The notes beneath the pieces are model-generated. The model made no database searches. It was not told the DNA's origin and saw only the letters and a list, made by a program, of their open reading frames with translations. The translations under genes were made by a program, and so were the position numbers. From positions 3,162,001-3,226,000 of the forward strand of contig NZ_CP014136.1 of the NCBI RefSeq assembly GCF_002291425.1: 64,000 bases of DNA. The letters run 5' to 3'. Positions 52,285 through 61,017 of the stretch are shown here, piece by piece. Source of the stretch: Gibbsiella quercinecans. GTDB taxonomy: Bacteria; Pseudomonadota; Gammaproteobacteria; Enterobacterales; Enterobacteriaceae. How positions within the stretch are numbered: position 1 is the stretch's first letter; every line of letters starts with the position of its first letter.

Positions 52285-53447
52285 GTCTTGGCCTCTGTCT
52301 TGGTATGTTGACCATTTGCCCCGGATGGATACAGCCGGGCCGGATCGAAGAGTGGCATTTCAGGCTGCTGGCCGAGTATCTGCTGCGCCAGCAGCTTGCC
52401 CATATAAGGGCCGCTGGTGTAACCGGAATGAACACAGCCGATGACCCAGGCGTTGGGGTGATCCGGCAGTTCGCCGATCATCGGCATCGCATCGGCGGTT
52501 TCCGATTCCAGCCCCAGCCAGATACGGGCGACGCGGGCATCGCCCAGCGCCGGAATCACATGCTGGCCCAGCCGCAGATTGCCGATCAGGTTGTCCGGGA
52601 TGGTCTCCACCCCGCCGCGCTCGCGGTCGCCGCGGCCCTGCCAGCCGCCGCCGATCACCACCGTGCCGTTGGCGAACTGCTTCATCGACAGCAGGCCGTT
52701 GGCGATGCTCAGTACGGAACGCATCGCCGGCGGGATTCTTTCGGTGACGATCAACTGGTTAATCAGCGTTTTCACCGGGATGGTCACGCCCAGCATCGCC
52801 AGCATCGGCTCCAGCCACACGCCGCCGGCCAATACCAGGCGCGCGGCGTTAATGCTGTATTGGTTGTCCTGCGAGCGGATCTGATAGCCGCTGCCGTGCC
52901 GGGCGATATGGCTGACCGGCGTGTGTTCCGCAATCGTGACGCCCGCGGCGCGCAGCGCGGCATGGAACGCCCGCCCGGTGAGGTAGGAACTGGCGAAGCC
53001 GTCGATCTCGCAGTAGGCGGCTTCCAGCACCGCCGGATTCAGGCCGGGTTCAATGGCCCGCGCGGCCTGCGGCGTGAGCAGCTTGATATCGGCGCCATAT
53101 TCGCGGCGGGCGGCGGCGCGAGCCGCCAGCATTTCCCGTTCGTTCTCCGTGAACGCCAGCGACAGGCCGGGGGCGGCGGTTGCCAGCACGCCGTTGCCCA
53201 GCCAGGCGCCGGGGTTCATCCACATATCCCAGGCCTTGATGGCGTAGGGCACCAGGGCGGCGCGCGTCATATGCAGCGTGAGCGTCCCGGCGTTGACGCC
53301 CGAGGCGCTGCGGCACAGCGCGTGGCGCTCGAGCAGGGTTACGCGCATGCCGGCTTTGGCGAGAAACAGGGCGGTGCTGCACCCCATGACGCCACCGCCG
53401 ACGACGCACACGTCGACGTTTTGGCTGTTATTGACTGAAATATTCAC
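52278..53447 (-). CDS. FAD-dependent amino acid oxidase/dehydrogenase subunit (DAO family, HcnC/LhpB-like)
   Basis: Product of 389 residues. N-terminal FAD-binding Rossmann motif (residues 12-40: VDVCVVGGGVMGCSTALFL), the DAO-family phrase CRSASGVNAGTLTLHM and a C-terminal FAD contact (WLGLESETADAMPMIGELP; GCVHSGYTSGPYMG). Probably oxidises an amino or imino acid. With the next two genes it matches the three-subunit layout of hydrogen cyanide synthase and D-hydroxyproline dehydrogenase. Overlaps the neighbouring FAD gene by 4 bases. Confidence 0.88.
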   Translation of the reverse strand: MNISVNNSQNVDVCVVGGGVMGCSTALFLAKAGMRVTLLERHALCRSASGVNAGTLTLHMTRAALVPYAIKAWDMWMNPGAWLGNGVLATAAPGLSLAFTENEREMLAARAAARREYGADIKLLTPQAARAIEPGLNPAVLEAAYCEIDGFASSYLTGRAFHAALRAAGVTIAEHTPVSHIARHGSGYQIRSQDNQYSINAARLVLAGGVWLEPMLAMLGVTIPVKTLINQLIVTERIPPAMRSVLSIANGLLSMKQFANGTVVIGGGWQGRGDRERGGVETIPDNLIGNLRLGQHVIPALGDARVARIWLGLESETADAMPMIGELPDHPNAWVIGCVHSGYTSGPYMGKLLAQQILGQQPEMPLFDPARLYPSGANGQHTKTEAKTC

Positions 53448-54868
53448 AGTGGGGCCGCCTTGGGAATCGGGATGTCGTCATAGTCGAAGTCGCCGGTCAG
53501 GGCTTTGATCGTCAGTGGGCGCAGCGGCGTGCGCGCGGAGAACACCCCGACTTTTTCACGCGGCGCCTGCTGCTGGCGTGCCAGCAGTTCGGCCGCCACA
53601 TCGCCGCAGGTGCGGCCCTGGCACGGCCCCATGCCGCAGCGCGTCCAGGCTTTCAACTGGTTGACATCCCGGGCGCCCGCGTTGCAAGCCGCTTCGATAT
53701 CGGCGCGGGTGACGTCTTCGCAGCGGCAGACTACGGTTGCCGGTTCAATGCTGTCCACGTGGCCTTCACGCAGCGCCATCAGCCCCGCCATGGTGCGGCC
53801 GAAGCGGGCGGCGCGCGCGTATTGCTTGCCGGCCGCTCGCGCGGATGCCGCCAGCCCAGCCGAAGGCGCACCGGGTTTTAATTGCTGGATGCAGGCCAGT
53901 GCCGCCAGCGTGCCGTGAATCCCTGCGGCGCCGGCGCCGGCAATGCCGGCGGCATCGCCGACCACAAACAGACGTTCGCGCGAGGTTTGCCCGTTGGCGT
54001 CGGTAACGGCAATCCAGCCGCCGGCCCGGCGGGAATAGCGATGCTGCGCGTGCAGCAGGCGCGTAATATCGGTCGACGGGGTGAGCCCGTGGCCCACGGC
54101 CACGCAGTCCGCCAGGATGCGTTTTCTCTCACCGGCAATCGGCCGGCCGGCCGCATCGCAGGGGGCCAGTTCCGCACACAGTTGCTCCCCGGCGCTGCTG
54201 ACGCGCACCAGCGTGTGGCGTGAAAAGATCGGCACGCCGGCTTTTTTGATCGCCCAGGCATAGCCGGCGCCCTGGCGCAGGATGTCCGGCCGTGCCAGCA
54301 TCGCCGGCGCGGTGCGCAGCCAGTCGCCGATGCCGGCGATATCCACGATGCCTGTCACTTCGCCGCCGGCTTTTAATGTGCCGCCGGCCACTGCCGCCAG
54401 CAGCGGGCCGCAGCCGGCCACCAGCGTGGTTTTACCCGGCAGGGTTTTCTGCGATTTCAACAGGATAGTGGCGGAAGCCAGCCCGATGACGCCCGGCAGC
54501 GTCCAGCCTTCAAACGGCACGACCCGCTCGGTGGTGCCGGCGGCGACAATCAAAATACGCGCCCGATAGCTGGCTGGCCCCTGCGGGCCGAGGGCATCGA
54601 TGCGGTAGTCTTCGGTGATTGCCCAAATTTGGTGCCCCATAAACACCCGCACCGGGCTTTTTGCCAGTTGATGGCGCAAACTTTCCCCTGCCAGAAAATC
54701 GGCGTTGCGTTCATTATCGGCAGCGACTACCGGGGCACGGTAAACCTGGCCGCCCGCCGCACCGTTTTCATCAAACAAGCCCACGCGCAGCCCGGCGTCG
54801 GCGGCTGTCAGGGCGGCATTGATACCGGCCGGGCCCGCGCCGATTACGATGATGTCAAAGTCATTCAT
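53444..54868 (-). CDS. FAD/2Fe-2S oxidoreductase subunit (HcnB/LhpE-like)
   Basis: Product of 474 residues. FAD motif at about 4-34 (FDIIVIGAGPAGINAALTAA), a second Rossmann motif for a nucleotide (TTLVAGCGPLLAAVAGG), and a C-terminal BFD-like iron-sulfur domain with Cys-x-Cys in VVCRCEDVTRADIEAAC and further Cys in TRCGMGPCQGRTCGDVAAEL. It probably relays electrons from the amino-acid-oxidising subunit. The small 2Fe-2S gene overlaps its start by 8 bases, as expected for a tightly coupled heterotrimer. Confidence 0.9.
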   Translation of the reverse strand: MNDFDIIVIGAGPAGINAALTAADAGLRVGLFDENGAAGGQVYRAPVVAADNERNADFLAGESLRHQLAKSPVRVFMGHQIWAITEDYRIDALGPQGPASYRARILIVAAGTTERVVPFEGWTLPGVIGLASATILLKSQKTLPGKTTLVAGCGPLLAAVAGGTLKAGGEVTGIVDIAGIGDWLRTAPAMLARPDILRQGAGYAWAIKKAGVPIFSRHTLVRVSSAGEQLCAELAPCDAAGRPIAGERKRILADCVAVGHGLTPSTDITRLLHAQHRYSRRAGGWIAVTDANGQTSRERLFVVGDAAGIAGAGAAGIHGTLAALACIQQLKPGAPSAGLAASARAAGKQYARAARFGRTMAGLMALREGHVDSIEPATVVCRCEDVTRADIEAACNAGARDVNQLKAWTRCGMGPCQGRTCGDVAAELLARQQQAPREKVGVFSARTPLRPLTIKALTGDFDYDDIPIPKAAPL

Positions 54869-55139
54869 GGCGGTTCACATCCGGTACCTGAGAGATGGTC
54901 AGCCCCGCTTTGGCCTCGGTCTTGCAAGCCAGTACTCGGCTACCGTTAACCATGACCAGGCATTCCTGGCACGACCCCATCATGCAGAACATGCCGCGTG
55001 GCTGCCGTTGCTGCGGGCTGAAGCGCAATGTTCTGACACCCTGCGAAAACAGGGCGGCGGCGATACTCTGGCCCGGCAGGGCGGAGTAGGGCTTCCCTTC
55101 AAAAGAGAAGCCGACGACTTTGGGTGTGGAATTTGGCAT
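54861..55139 (-). CDS. Small 2Fe-2S subunit (HcnA/LhpF-like)
   Basis: Product of 92 residues, plant-type ferredoxin fold. Cys pattern FCMMGSCQECLVMVNG and a distal Cys in RVLACKTEA supply the four iron ligands. The start at 55139 follows GAGGACG; a longer frame reaching 55199 would run into the operator region. First gene of the minus operon (2Fe-2S protein, two FAD proteins, DapA-like, hydantoinase, FmdB). Divergent from the ABC-transporter operon. Confidence 0.88.
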   Translation of the reverse strand: MPNSTPKVVGFSFEGKPYSALPGQSIAAALFSQGVRTLRFSPQQRQPRGMFCMMGSCQECLVMVNGSRVLACKTEAKAGLTISQVPDVNRHE

Positions 55140-55206
55140 GGGCACGTCCTCTAAACGGTGTGAAAACTGACCAATGATGCTTGACAAGTTTTTCAGCATA
55201 GTATCA

Positions 55207-55221
55207 TATACGAATCGTATA
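55207..55221. promoter_or_regulatory. Candidate GntR operator in the divergent promoter region
   Basis: TATACG-AAT-CGTATA is a perfect inverted repeat with 6-bp arms, in the 167-bp gap between the 2Fe-2S gene (minus) and the amino-acid-binding-protein gene (plus). Its GTATA(C) half-sites also occur in the palindrome at 48869-48885 ahead of the GntR gene. Confidence 0.5.
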
Positions 55222-55306
55222 CGTAAAGTATGCGAAAGAACGGCGATATTTGTCTCGCCTTATCGCGGTCTTGCCACACTTCACACTTTGACTGGGGATT
55301 ACACAC

Positions 55307-56125
55307 ATGAAGCGATCCGGAACGTTCAGCCGGTTAATGGCCGTTAGCTGCATTGCCTGCGCCCTGTTTGGCGCCACGCAGGCCAATGCGCGCTCGCTGG
55401 AGCAGATACTTGATTCAAAGAAAATCATCATTGGCGTGAATCCCAACTTGCCGCCGCTGGGGGTTTATGACGAAAAGAACGAAATTTCCGGGTTTGACGC
55501 CAGCGTGGCGCACAAGATTGCCGATTCGCTGGGGGTGAAGCTGGAGCTGGTGGCTATCGGTTCAAACGATCGCATTCCGTTTATTTTGTCGGACAAGATT
55601 GACGCGGTGATGGGCGGCATGACGCGCAATGCCGATCGCATGAAAGTGGTGGACTTCACCGATCCGGTGAATACCGAAGTGCTCGGCATCCTGACCACCG
55701 AGAGCAAGCCTTATAAAGACTGGCATCAACTGAACGATCCGGCGGTGCGCTTGGTTCAGGTGCGCGGCACCACGCCGATCAAGTTTATTCAGGAAAACAT
55801 TCCCAAGGCTCAACTGCTGATTCTGGATAACTATCCGGATGCAGTGCGCGCCATTGCCCAGGGGCGGGCCGATGCGCTGATCGACGTGCTCGATTTCATG
55901 TTCGGTTACACCAAGAACTACCCGACCAAATGGCGCGTGGTGGACGATCCGTTAGAGGTGGATTATGACTGCATCGGCGTGCGCAAGGGCAACACGGCGT
56001 TGACGCAAAAGCTCAACCAAATCATTGCGGAACAGCATAAGTCCGGCTTTATCGCCGACAGTTGGACCAAATGGTTCGGCCACCCGATGTTGCACGATCC
56101 AACGCAATCGCCAACGCAACAATAA
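55307..56125 (+). CDS. Periplasmic amino-acid-binding protein (family 3)
   Basis: Product of 272 residues with a signal peptide (about 1-28, ending ATQANA). SBP family 3 features: KKIIIGVNPNLPPLGVYDEK at the first strand, EISGFDASVAHKIADSLGV, IDAVMGGMTRNADRMKVVDF, VQVRGTTPIKF and DYDCIGVRKGN. Binds a polar amino acid or opine-like compound in the periplasm. First gene of the plus operon. Confidence 0.93.
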   Translation: MKRSGTFSRLMAVSCIACALFGATQANARSLEQILDSKKIIIGVNPNLPPLGVYDEKNEISGFDASVAHKIADSLGVKLELVAIGSNDRIPFILSDKIDAVMGGMTRNADRMKVVDFTDPVNTEVLGILTTESKPYKDWHQLNDPAVRLVQVRGTTPIKFIQENIPKAQLLILDNYPDAVRAIAQGRADALIDVLDFMFGYTKNYPTKWRVVDDPLEVDYDCIGVRKGNTALTQKLNQIIAEQHKSGFIADSWTKWFGHPMLHDPTQSPTQQ

Positions 56126-56199
56126 CCCTGCTCTGCAATGAGCCATGACGCCTTATACCTGGTATACGGCGTCAATTATTTGACGAGAAAAATGCTCAG

Positions 56200-56868
56200 A
56201 TGAACCTGAATTTTCAACCTTTGCTTGATCAACTGCCTTACCTGCTGGGTGGGGCGTGGGTGAGCTTACAGATCGCTGTTCTGGCATTTGCCTTCGGCAT
56301 GATCATTGCCCTGTGCTGCACAGCCATTCTGCGCTATGGGCCGCGTTTGGCGGGGCAGGTGGTGAACGCCTATGTGGTTTTCGCCACCAACACCCCCCAA
56401 CTGGTGCAAATCTATTTTTTGTTTTTCGCCTTGCCGGAAGTGGGGATATTGCTGTCGCCTTTTACCGCCGTGTTGATTGGCGCCACCTTTAACGCCGGCG
56501 CCTATTTGTGCGAGATCCAGCGCGCCGGGTTTGATTCGGTGCACCGCCTGGAGGTGGAAGCGGCGGAGGTGCTGGGGTTTTCACGCATGCAAATCATCCG
56601 CTACGTGATTTTACCGCACGTGATGAAAGTGATGTTCCGTCCGTTGTCCAATCAGTTCATCGTGATGACGCTTGGCACTTCTATGGCTTCGATGTTCGGT
56701 GTGGAAGAGCTGACGGGGCGCACCTATAACCTGAGTTCGGAAACATATTTATCGGTTGAAGCTTTCTCTATCGCAGCCGTGCTGTACATCATCATTACTA
56801 TCATGGCCACGCTGGCTCTGGCAGTCGTCGGGCGTTTCCTCTTCCGCGCTAAAATAGAGGCCTTCTGA
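56200..56868 (+). CDS. Amino-acid ABC transporter permease 1
   Basis: Product of 222 residues, HisM/GlnP family with about five membrane segments. N-terminal LPYLLGGAWVSLQIAVLAFAF and the EAA loop of the family (EVEAAEVLGFSRMQIIRYVI) that docks the ATPase. It shares one base of its stop with the next permease's ATG (TGATG), so the two subunits are made in equal amounts. Confidence 0.93.
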   Translation: MNLNFQPLLDQLPYLLGGAWVSLQIAVLAFAFGMIIALCCTAILRYGPRLAGQVVNAYVVFATNTPQLVQIYFLFFALPEVGILLSPFTAVLIGATFNAGAYLCEIQRAGFDSVHRLEVEAAEVLGFSRMQIIRYVILPHVMKVMFRPLSNQFIVMTLGTSMASMFGVEELTGRTYNLSSETYLSVEAFSIAAVLYIIITIMATLALAVVGRFLFRAKIEAF

Positions 56869-57557
56869 TGAACTACCTGGATCTGCCTGAACTGGCACAG
56901 TTGTTTTCCTACTATAACGTGCTGCTGCTGCTCGAGGGGTTGCTCAGTACGCTGTTGCTGTCGGCGGGCGGGTGCCTGATTGGCTTCCTGGCCGGTTTTC
57001 TGATCGCCATTATCCGCACCACCCGGTCGAAAGCCGTGGCGCCGCTACGTGCAGCCGCCTTTGTTTACTGCTTCCTGTTCCGCCGTATCCCCTTTTTGGT
57101 GACGCTGATGCTGGTGTTTTTTATCAGCCAATATGTCGGGCTGTCGCTTTCCACCTTCTCGGTGGCGCTGGTGTGCGTGTGCATTATCGCCGCGGCCTAT
57201 TTGGGGGAAATCATCCGCAGCGGTATTGATTCGGTGCACAAGAATCAATGGGAGGCCGCGCAGACGCTGAACTTCACCTACTTGCAAAGCCTGCGTTACG
57301 TGATTATTCCGCAGTCGTTGAAGGTGGTGATCCCGCCGACGTTCAGTTTTTTCATCATGTACATCAAAGACACGGCGCTGGCCTCGCAAATCGGGGTGAT
57401 GGAGCTGACCTCCGCCAGCAAGGTGCTCACCAACAAAGGGTTTTCCGCCGCGTTGGTGTACGCCACGGTGTTGGTCCTGTATTTCCTGATCTCTTACCCA
57501 CTATCGCGCTTTGGTAAGCGCCTGGAGAAGAAAATTGCCGCAACTCGAAATCGTTAA
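56868..57557 (+). CDS. Amino-acid ABC transporter permease 2
   Basis: Product of 229 residues, same family; membrane segments from [20 protein letters not shown] onward and the EAA loop [20 protein letters not shown]. Forms a heterodimeric channel with permease 1. Its last 23 bases overlap the ATPase gene that follows. Confidence 0.93.
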   Translation: MNYLDLPELAQLFSYYNVLLLLEGLLSTLLLSAGGCLIGFLAGFLIAIIRTTRSKAVAPLRAAAFVYCFLFRRIPFLVTLMLVFFISQYVGLSLSTFSVALVCVCIIAAAYLGEIIRSGIDSVHKNQWEAAQTLNFTYLQSLRYVIIPQSLKVVIPPTFSFFIMYIKDTALASQIGVMELTSASKVLTNKGFSAALVYATVLVLYFLISYPLSRFGKRLEKKIAATRNR

Positions 57558-58272
57558 CCTTAAAGCCTCGTACGGCCAGCAGAGCGTCCTGGAGCAGGTC
57601 AACCTTTCCGTTGAGAAAGGCGAAATCGTCAGCCTGATCGGCCCTTCCGGATCGGGGAAAAGCACGCTGCTGCGCGTGCTGATGGGGCTGCTTCCTCCAG
57701 AAGCCGGCACGGTACGGCTCGATGGTAAAACCGTGAATTATGCCCATAAGGGCGAACTGCGTGCGCTGCGCTCGTCCATCGCCATCGTGTTTCAACAGTA
57801 CAACCTGTTCCAGAACATGACGGTGCTGGAGAACGTGATGATCACGCCGACCAAAATCAAAGGCTGGCCGAAAAAGCAGGTGGAGGCCGACGCCCGGCGC
57901 CTGCTGACCCGGGTGGGGCTGGAGCACCGGCTGCACGCCTACCCGGACGAGCTTTCCGGCGGCCAACAGCAGCGCGTGGCGATCGCCCGCGCACTGGCGC
58001 TAAAGCCAACGGTACTGCTGCTTGATGAAGTCACCGCGGCGCTCGATCCGGAGATGGTCAACGAAGTGCTCGATACCATCCGCGAGCTGGCATCGGAAGG
58101 CATCACCCTGTTTCTGGTGTCCCACGAGATGAGTTTTGTGCGCGAAGTGTCCAGCAAAGTGGTGTTTATGGCCGATGGCGCAGTGGTGGAAACCGGGGCG
58201 CCGCAGCAGATTTTCGATGCGCCGCAGCAGCCGCGCACGCGTCACTTCGTCGGGAAAATCCTGCGCCACTGA
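57535..58272 (+). CDS. Amino-acid ABC transporter ATPase
   Basis: Product of 245 residues. Walker [13 protein letters not shown]-loop [19 protein letters not shown], signature [18 protein letters not shown], Walker [17 protein letters not shown]-loop [11 protein letters not shown]. There is no ATG at a suitable place; the TTG at 57535, seven bases after GGAGAAG, fits the family N terminus ([13 protein letters not shown]), while an earlier TTG at 57511 has no such site. The start lies inside the permease gene. Confidence 0.92.
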   Translation: MPQLEIVNLKASYGQQSVLEQVNLSVEKGEIVSLIGPSGSGKSTLLRVLMGLLPPEAGTVRLDGKTVNYAHKGELRALRSSIAIVFQQYNLFQNMTVLENVMITPTKIKGWPKKQVEADARRLLTRVGLEHRLHAYPDELSGGQQQRVAIARALALKPTVLLLDEVTAALDPEMVNEVLDTIRELASEGITLFLVSHEMSFVREVSSKVVFMADGAVVETGAPQQIFDAPQQPRTRHFVGKILRH

Positions 58273-58317
58273 TCCGCCATGCGGAAAGACCAATCACTAT
58301 CAATAAGGAGAAGTCAG

Positions 58318-59559
58318 ATGGATATCGCCCAATATCCGCAAATCAATCCACCGGCACGGTTGCTGATGGGGCCGGGGCCGATCAATGCCGATCCGCGCGT
58401 GCTGCGTGCGATGTCGGCGCAGTTGATCGGCCAGTACGATCCGGCGATGACGCAGTATATGAATGAGGTGATGGCGCTGTATCGCGCGCTGTTTCGCACC
58501 GAAAACCGCTGGACGATGCTGATTGACGGCACTTCGCGCGCCGGTATCGAAGCCATTCTGCTGTCGGCGATCCGCCCCGGCGATAAGGTGCTGGTGCCGG
58601 TCTTTGGGCGCTTTGGCCACCTGTTGTGTGAAATCGCCCGCCGCTACCGCGCCGAGGTGCACACCATTGAAGCGCCATGGGGCACGGTGTTCACGCCGGA
58701 TCGCATCGAGGACGCCGTGAAACGCCTGCGCCCGCGTTTATTGCTGACGGTGCAGGGCGATACCTCCACCACCATGCTGCAGCCGCTGGCGGAACTGGGG
58801 GAAATTTGCCGCCGCTATGACGTGCTATTTTATACCGATGCCACGGCGTCGTTTGGCGGCAACGCGCTGGAAACCGACGCCTGGGGGCTGGATGCGGTGT
58901 CTGCCGGCATGCAAAAATGCCTGGGCGGGCCTTCCGGCACCGCGCCGGTCACCCTTAGCCCACGGATGGAGGCGGCGATCCGCCGGCGGCGCTGCGTGGA
59001 AGCCGGCATCCGCACCGCGGCGCACCAGGATGGCGAAGAAGAAATGATCTACTCCAACTACTTTGATCTGGGCATGATCATGGATTACTGGGGGCCGGAG
59101 CGGCTGAATCACCACACCGAAGCCACCAGCGCGCTGTTCGGCGCCCGCGAATGCGCCCGGCTGCTGCTGCAGGAAGGGCTGGATCACAGCATTGCGCGCC
59201 ACAAGCGCCATGGCGACTCGCTGCTCAAGGGGATCCAGGCGATGGGGCTGGCGACCTTCGGCGATCTGTCTCACCGGATGAACAACGTGCTTGGGGTGAT
59301 GATCCCGCCGGGCATCGATGGCGAACAGGTGCGCAAGCTGTTGCTGGAAGACTTCGCGATTGAGATCGGCACCTCGTTCGGGCCACTGATCGGCAAGGTC
59401 TGGCGGATTGGCACCATGGGTTACAACGCGCGTAAGGACTGTGTGTTGCAAACGCTGGCGGCGCTGGAAGCGGTGTTGAACCATCTGGGCTTCAACACCG
59501 TGCAAGGGGCGGCCATGCAGGCGGCCTGGGACCATTACGCGCAGGAGGGGAACGCCTGA
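58318..59559 (+). CDS. PucG-like class V aminotransferase
   Basis: Product of 413 residues, AGXT/PucG family of pyridoxal-phosphate enzymes. PLP Lys K200 in SAGMQKCLGGPSG, Asp in FYTDATASFG, and the N-terminal LLMGPGPINADPRVLRAMS with DGTSRAGIEAI. The pattern closely follows Bacillus PucG, the (S)-ureidoglycine-glyoxylate aminotransferase, including RLNHHTEAT and a conserved SFGPLIGKVWRIGTMGYNARK. Alanine-glyoxylate activity is the alternative. AAGGAGAAG precedes the ATG. Encoded last in the transporter operon, so its substrate probably derives from the imported solute. Confidence 0.88.
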   Translation: MDIAQYPQINPPARLLMGPGPINADPRVLRAMSAQLIGQYDPAMTQYMNEVMALYRALFRTENRWTMLIDGTSRAGIEAILLSAIRPGDKVLVPVFGRFGHLLCEIARRYRAEVHTIEAPWGTVFTPDRIEDAVKRLRPRLLLTVQGDTSTTMLQPLAELGEICRRYDVLFYTDATASFGGNALETDAWGLDAVSAGMQKCLGGPSGTAPVTLSPRMEAAIRRRRCVEAGIRTAAHQDGEEEMIYSNYFDLGMIMDYWGPERLNHHTEATSALFGARECARLLLQEGLDHSIARHKRHGDSLLKGIQAMGLATFGDLSHRMNNVLGVMIPPGIDGEQVRKLLLEDFAIEIGTSFGPLIGKVWRIGTMGYNARKDCVLQTLAALEAVLNHLGFNTVQGAAMQAAWDHYAQEGNA

Positions 59560-59569
59560 ATCGCGGCGT

Positions 59570-60481
59570 TCAACGATACTCCTGATACACCTTGGCGACC
59601 CGTTTGAAATAGTCGGTCAGGTAATTGATGCACACCTGAACTTTCAGCGGCAGCTTGTCTTTTTCGGTGTACAGGGCATAGACCGGGCGCGGATCCGACT
59701 GATAGCGCCTGAACAGGATCTCGATCTCGCCGCGTTTGATCTCCTCGATCACCCACATCAGCGGCGCATACGCGATCCCGGCGCCGGCTTTCAGCCAACG
59801 GATCATGGTCTGTGAATCGTTGGTGACGAAGCGGCCGTGGGGCGAAATGCGCGTGCTGATGCCTTCCGGGGCGATCAGCTCAAACTCGCTGTCCGGGCGC
59901 ACGCTGTATTCCAGCCAGGAAAAATTCACCATGTCGCTCGGTTTTTGCGGCGTGCCGTGCTGCGCCAGGTAGCTTTTGGCGGCGCAGACCACCATCGGCA
60001 TGGAGCCCAGGCGGCGGGAAAACAGGCTGGAATCCTGCAGCGCGCCAACGCGGATCACCACGTCCAGCCCATCGGCGATCAGATCCGGCGCCGGGATGCC
60101 CGTCACCAGGTTAACCGTCAGGCCAGGGTATTCTTTCAACATGTCGGCGGTCATGGTGGCCAGCACGTTTTGCGCCATGGTAGAGGAACTGCCGATGCGC
60201 AAGGTGCCGGTGGGCGTATTGTTGAAGGCATACAGCTGTTCATGCACCTCACTCACTTCCTGCAACATGCGTCGGCAGCCCTGATAGTAAATCTTGCCGG
60301 CTTCGGTCAGGCCGATGCTGCGCGTGCTGCGGTTGAGCAGCTTGACCTGGAGTTCATTTTCCAGTTTGGAGACGGTCTGGCTGATCGATGAAACGCTCAT
60401 ACCCAGTTGGCGCGCTGCCGCGGTAAATGAGCCGCACTCAACGACTTTCGCGAATACCGACATCCTTTTTAGTCTTTCCAT
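59570..60481 (-). CDS. aaeR: LysR-family regulator AaeR
   Basis: Product of 303 residues. The N-terminal winged helix (about 4-60) reads RLKRMSVFAKVVECGSFTAA, then SVSSISQTVSKLENELQVKL; the effector domain has GIPAPDLIADGLDVVIRVGA. It matches E. coli AaeR over nearly its whole length and sits, as there, divergent from aaeXAB. AaeR responds to aromatic carboxylic acids. A CRP-like site lies 19 bases before the ATG. Confidence 0.95.
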   Translation of the reverse strand: MERLKRMSVFAKVVECGSFTAAARQLGMSVSSISQTVSKLENELQVKLLNRSTRSIGLTEAGKIYYQGCRRMLQEVSEVHEQLYAFNNTPTGTLRIGSSSTMAQNVLATMTADMLKEYPGLTVNLVTGIPAPDLIADGLDVVIRVGALQDSSLFSRRLGSMPMVVCAAKSYLAQHGTPQKPSDMVNFSWLEYSVRPDSEFELIAPEGISTRISPHGRFVTNDSQTMIRWLKAGAGIAYAPLMWVIEEIKRGEIEILFRRYQSDPRPVYALYTEKDKLPLKVQVCINYLTDYFKRVAKVYQEYR

Positions 60482-60806
60482 TATTCACTCTGGCTTAAAA
60501 GTGATTTAGATCACAGTTTGTTGATTGGGTGATAGTAAGCACGCTAATATAATGCTCGCTGGGCGATGCCCCGCGTACGCCTGAGCGTGGCCATGAGGTA
60601 GGGCGGCCGCGTCGCCACAGGCGACTCTGCCGGTGCCCTCGTATTCCCTTTCATGGATACATGTCCCAAGAGTTTAACCCCTTTTCCGCTTTGCGGCCCG
60701 GTGCGCCGTCAGGCTACGGCGTAGGGCATGTCTGTGTTAAGTTGTAAACAGGATGTGATACAAAAGGTGCAGCATCCCGGTATTGTGAACAATCAAGGAA
60801 AAAGGT
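60482..60806. promoter_or_regulatory. aaeR-aaeX divergent control region
   Basis: A 325-bp gap. AGTGATTTAGATCACA at 60500-60515 matches the CRP consensus at 9 of 10 positions and is close to the aaeR start. A GC-rich part (60580-60720) has small hairpins (GTCGCC/GGCGAC; GCCGT/ACGGC) but no gene. A LysR-type T-N11-A site must lie here, but many candidates exist and none stands out. Confidence 0.5.
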
Positions 60807-61010
60807 ATGAGTTTGCTTCCGGTCATCGTGATTTTCGGGCTGTCGTTCCCCCCGGTATTTTTTTTGCTGCTGGTCTCGCTGGCGGTTTTTTTTGTGCTGC
60901 GCCGCGTGCTGCAGCCAACGGGGATCTATGATGTTGTCTGGCATCCGGCACTGTTTAATACCGCGCTGTTTTGCTGCCTGTTTTATTTGATTTCATGTCT
61001 TTTTTTCTGA
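60807..61010 (+). CDS. aaeX: Small membrane protein AaeX (DUF1656)
   Basis: Product of 67 residues with two membrane segments (about 3-28 and 45-66). It matches E. coli AaeX in length and in phrases [25 protein letters not shown] and [19 protein letters not shown]. First gene of the aromatic-acid efflux operon; its exact role in the pump is not established. GGAAAAAGG precedes the ATG. Confidence 0.93.
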   Translation: MSLLPVIVIFGLSFPPVFFLLLVSLAVFFVLRRVLQPTGIYDVVWHPALFNTALFCCLFYLISCLFF

Positions 61011-61017
61011 GGCCGCT

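Noticed and set aside
49898-55139. Assignment of the operon to L-hydroxyproline catabolism
   Set aside because: The hydroxyproline epimerase and the ketoglutarate-semialdehyde dehydrogenase are absent here, while a hydantoinase and a PucG-like enzyme are not part of that pathway.
52278-55139. Hydrogen cyanide synthase hcnABC
   Set aside because: The three-subunit layout is shared by several amino-acid dehydrogenases; the order with DapA-like and hydantoinase genes and the amino-acid importer favours catabolism.
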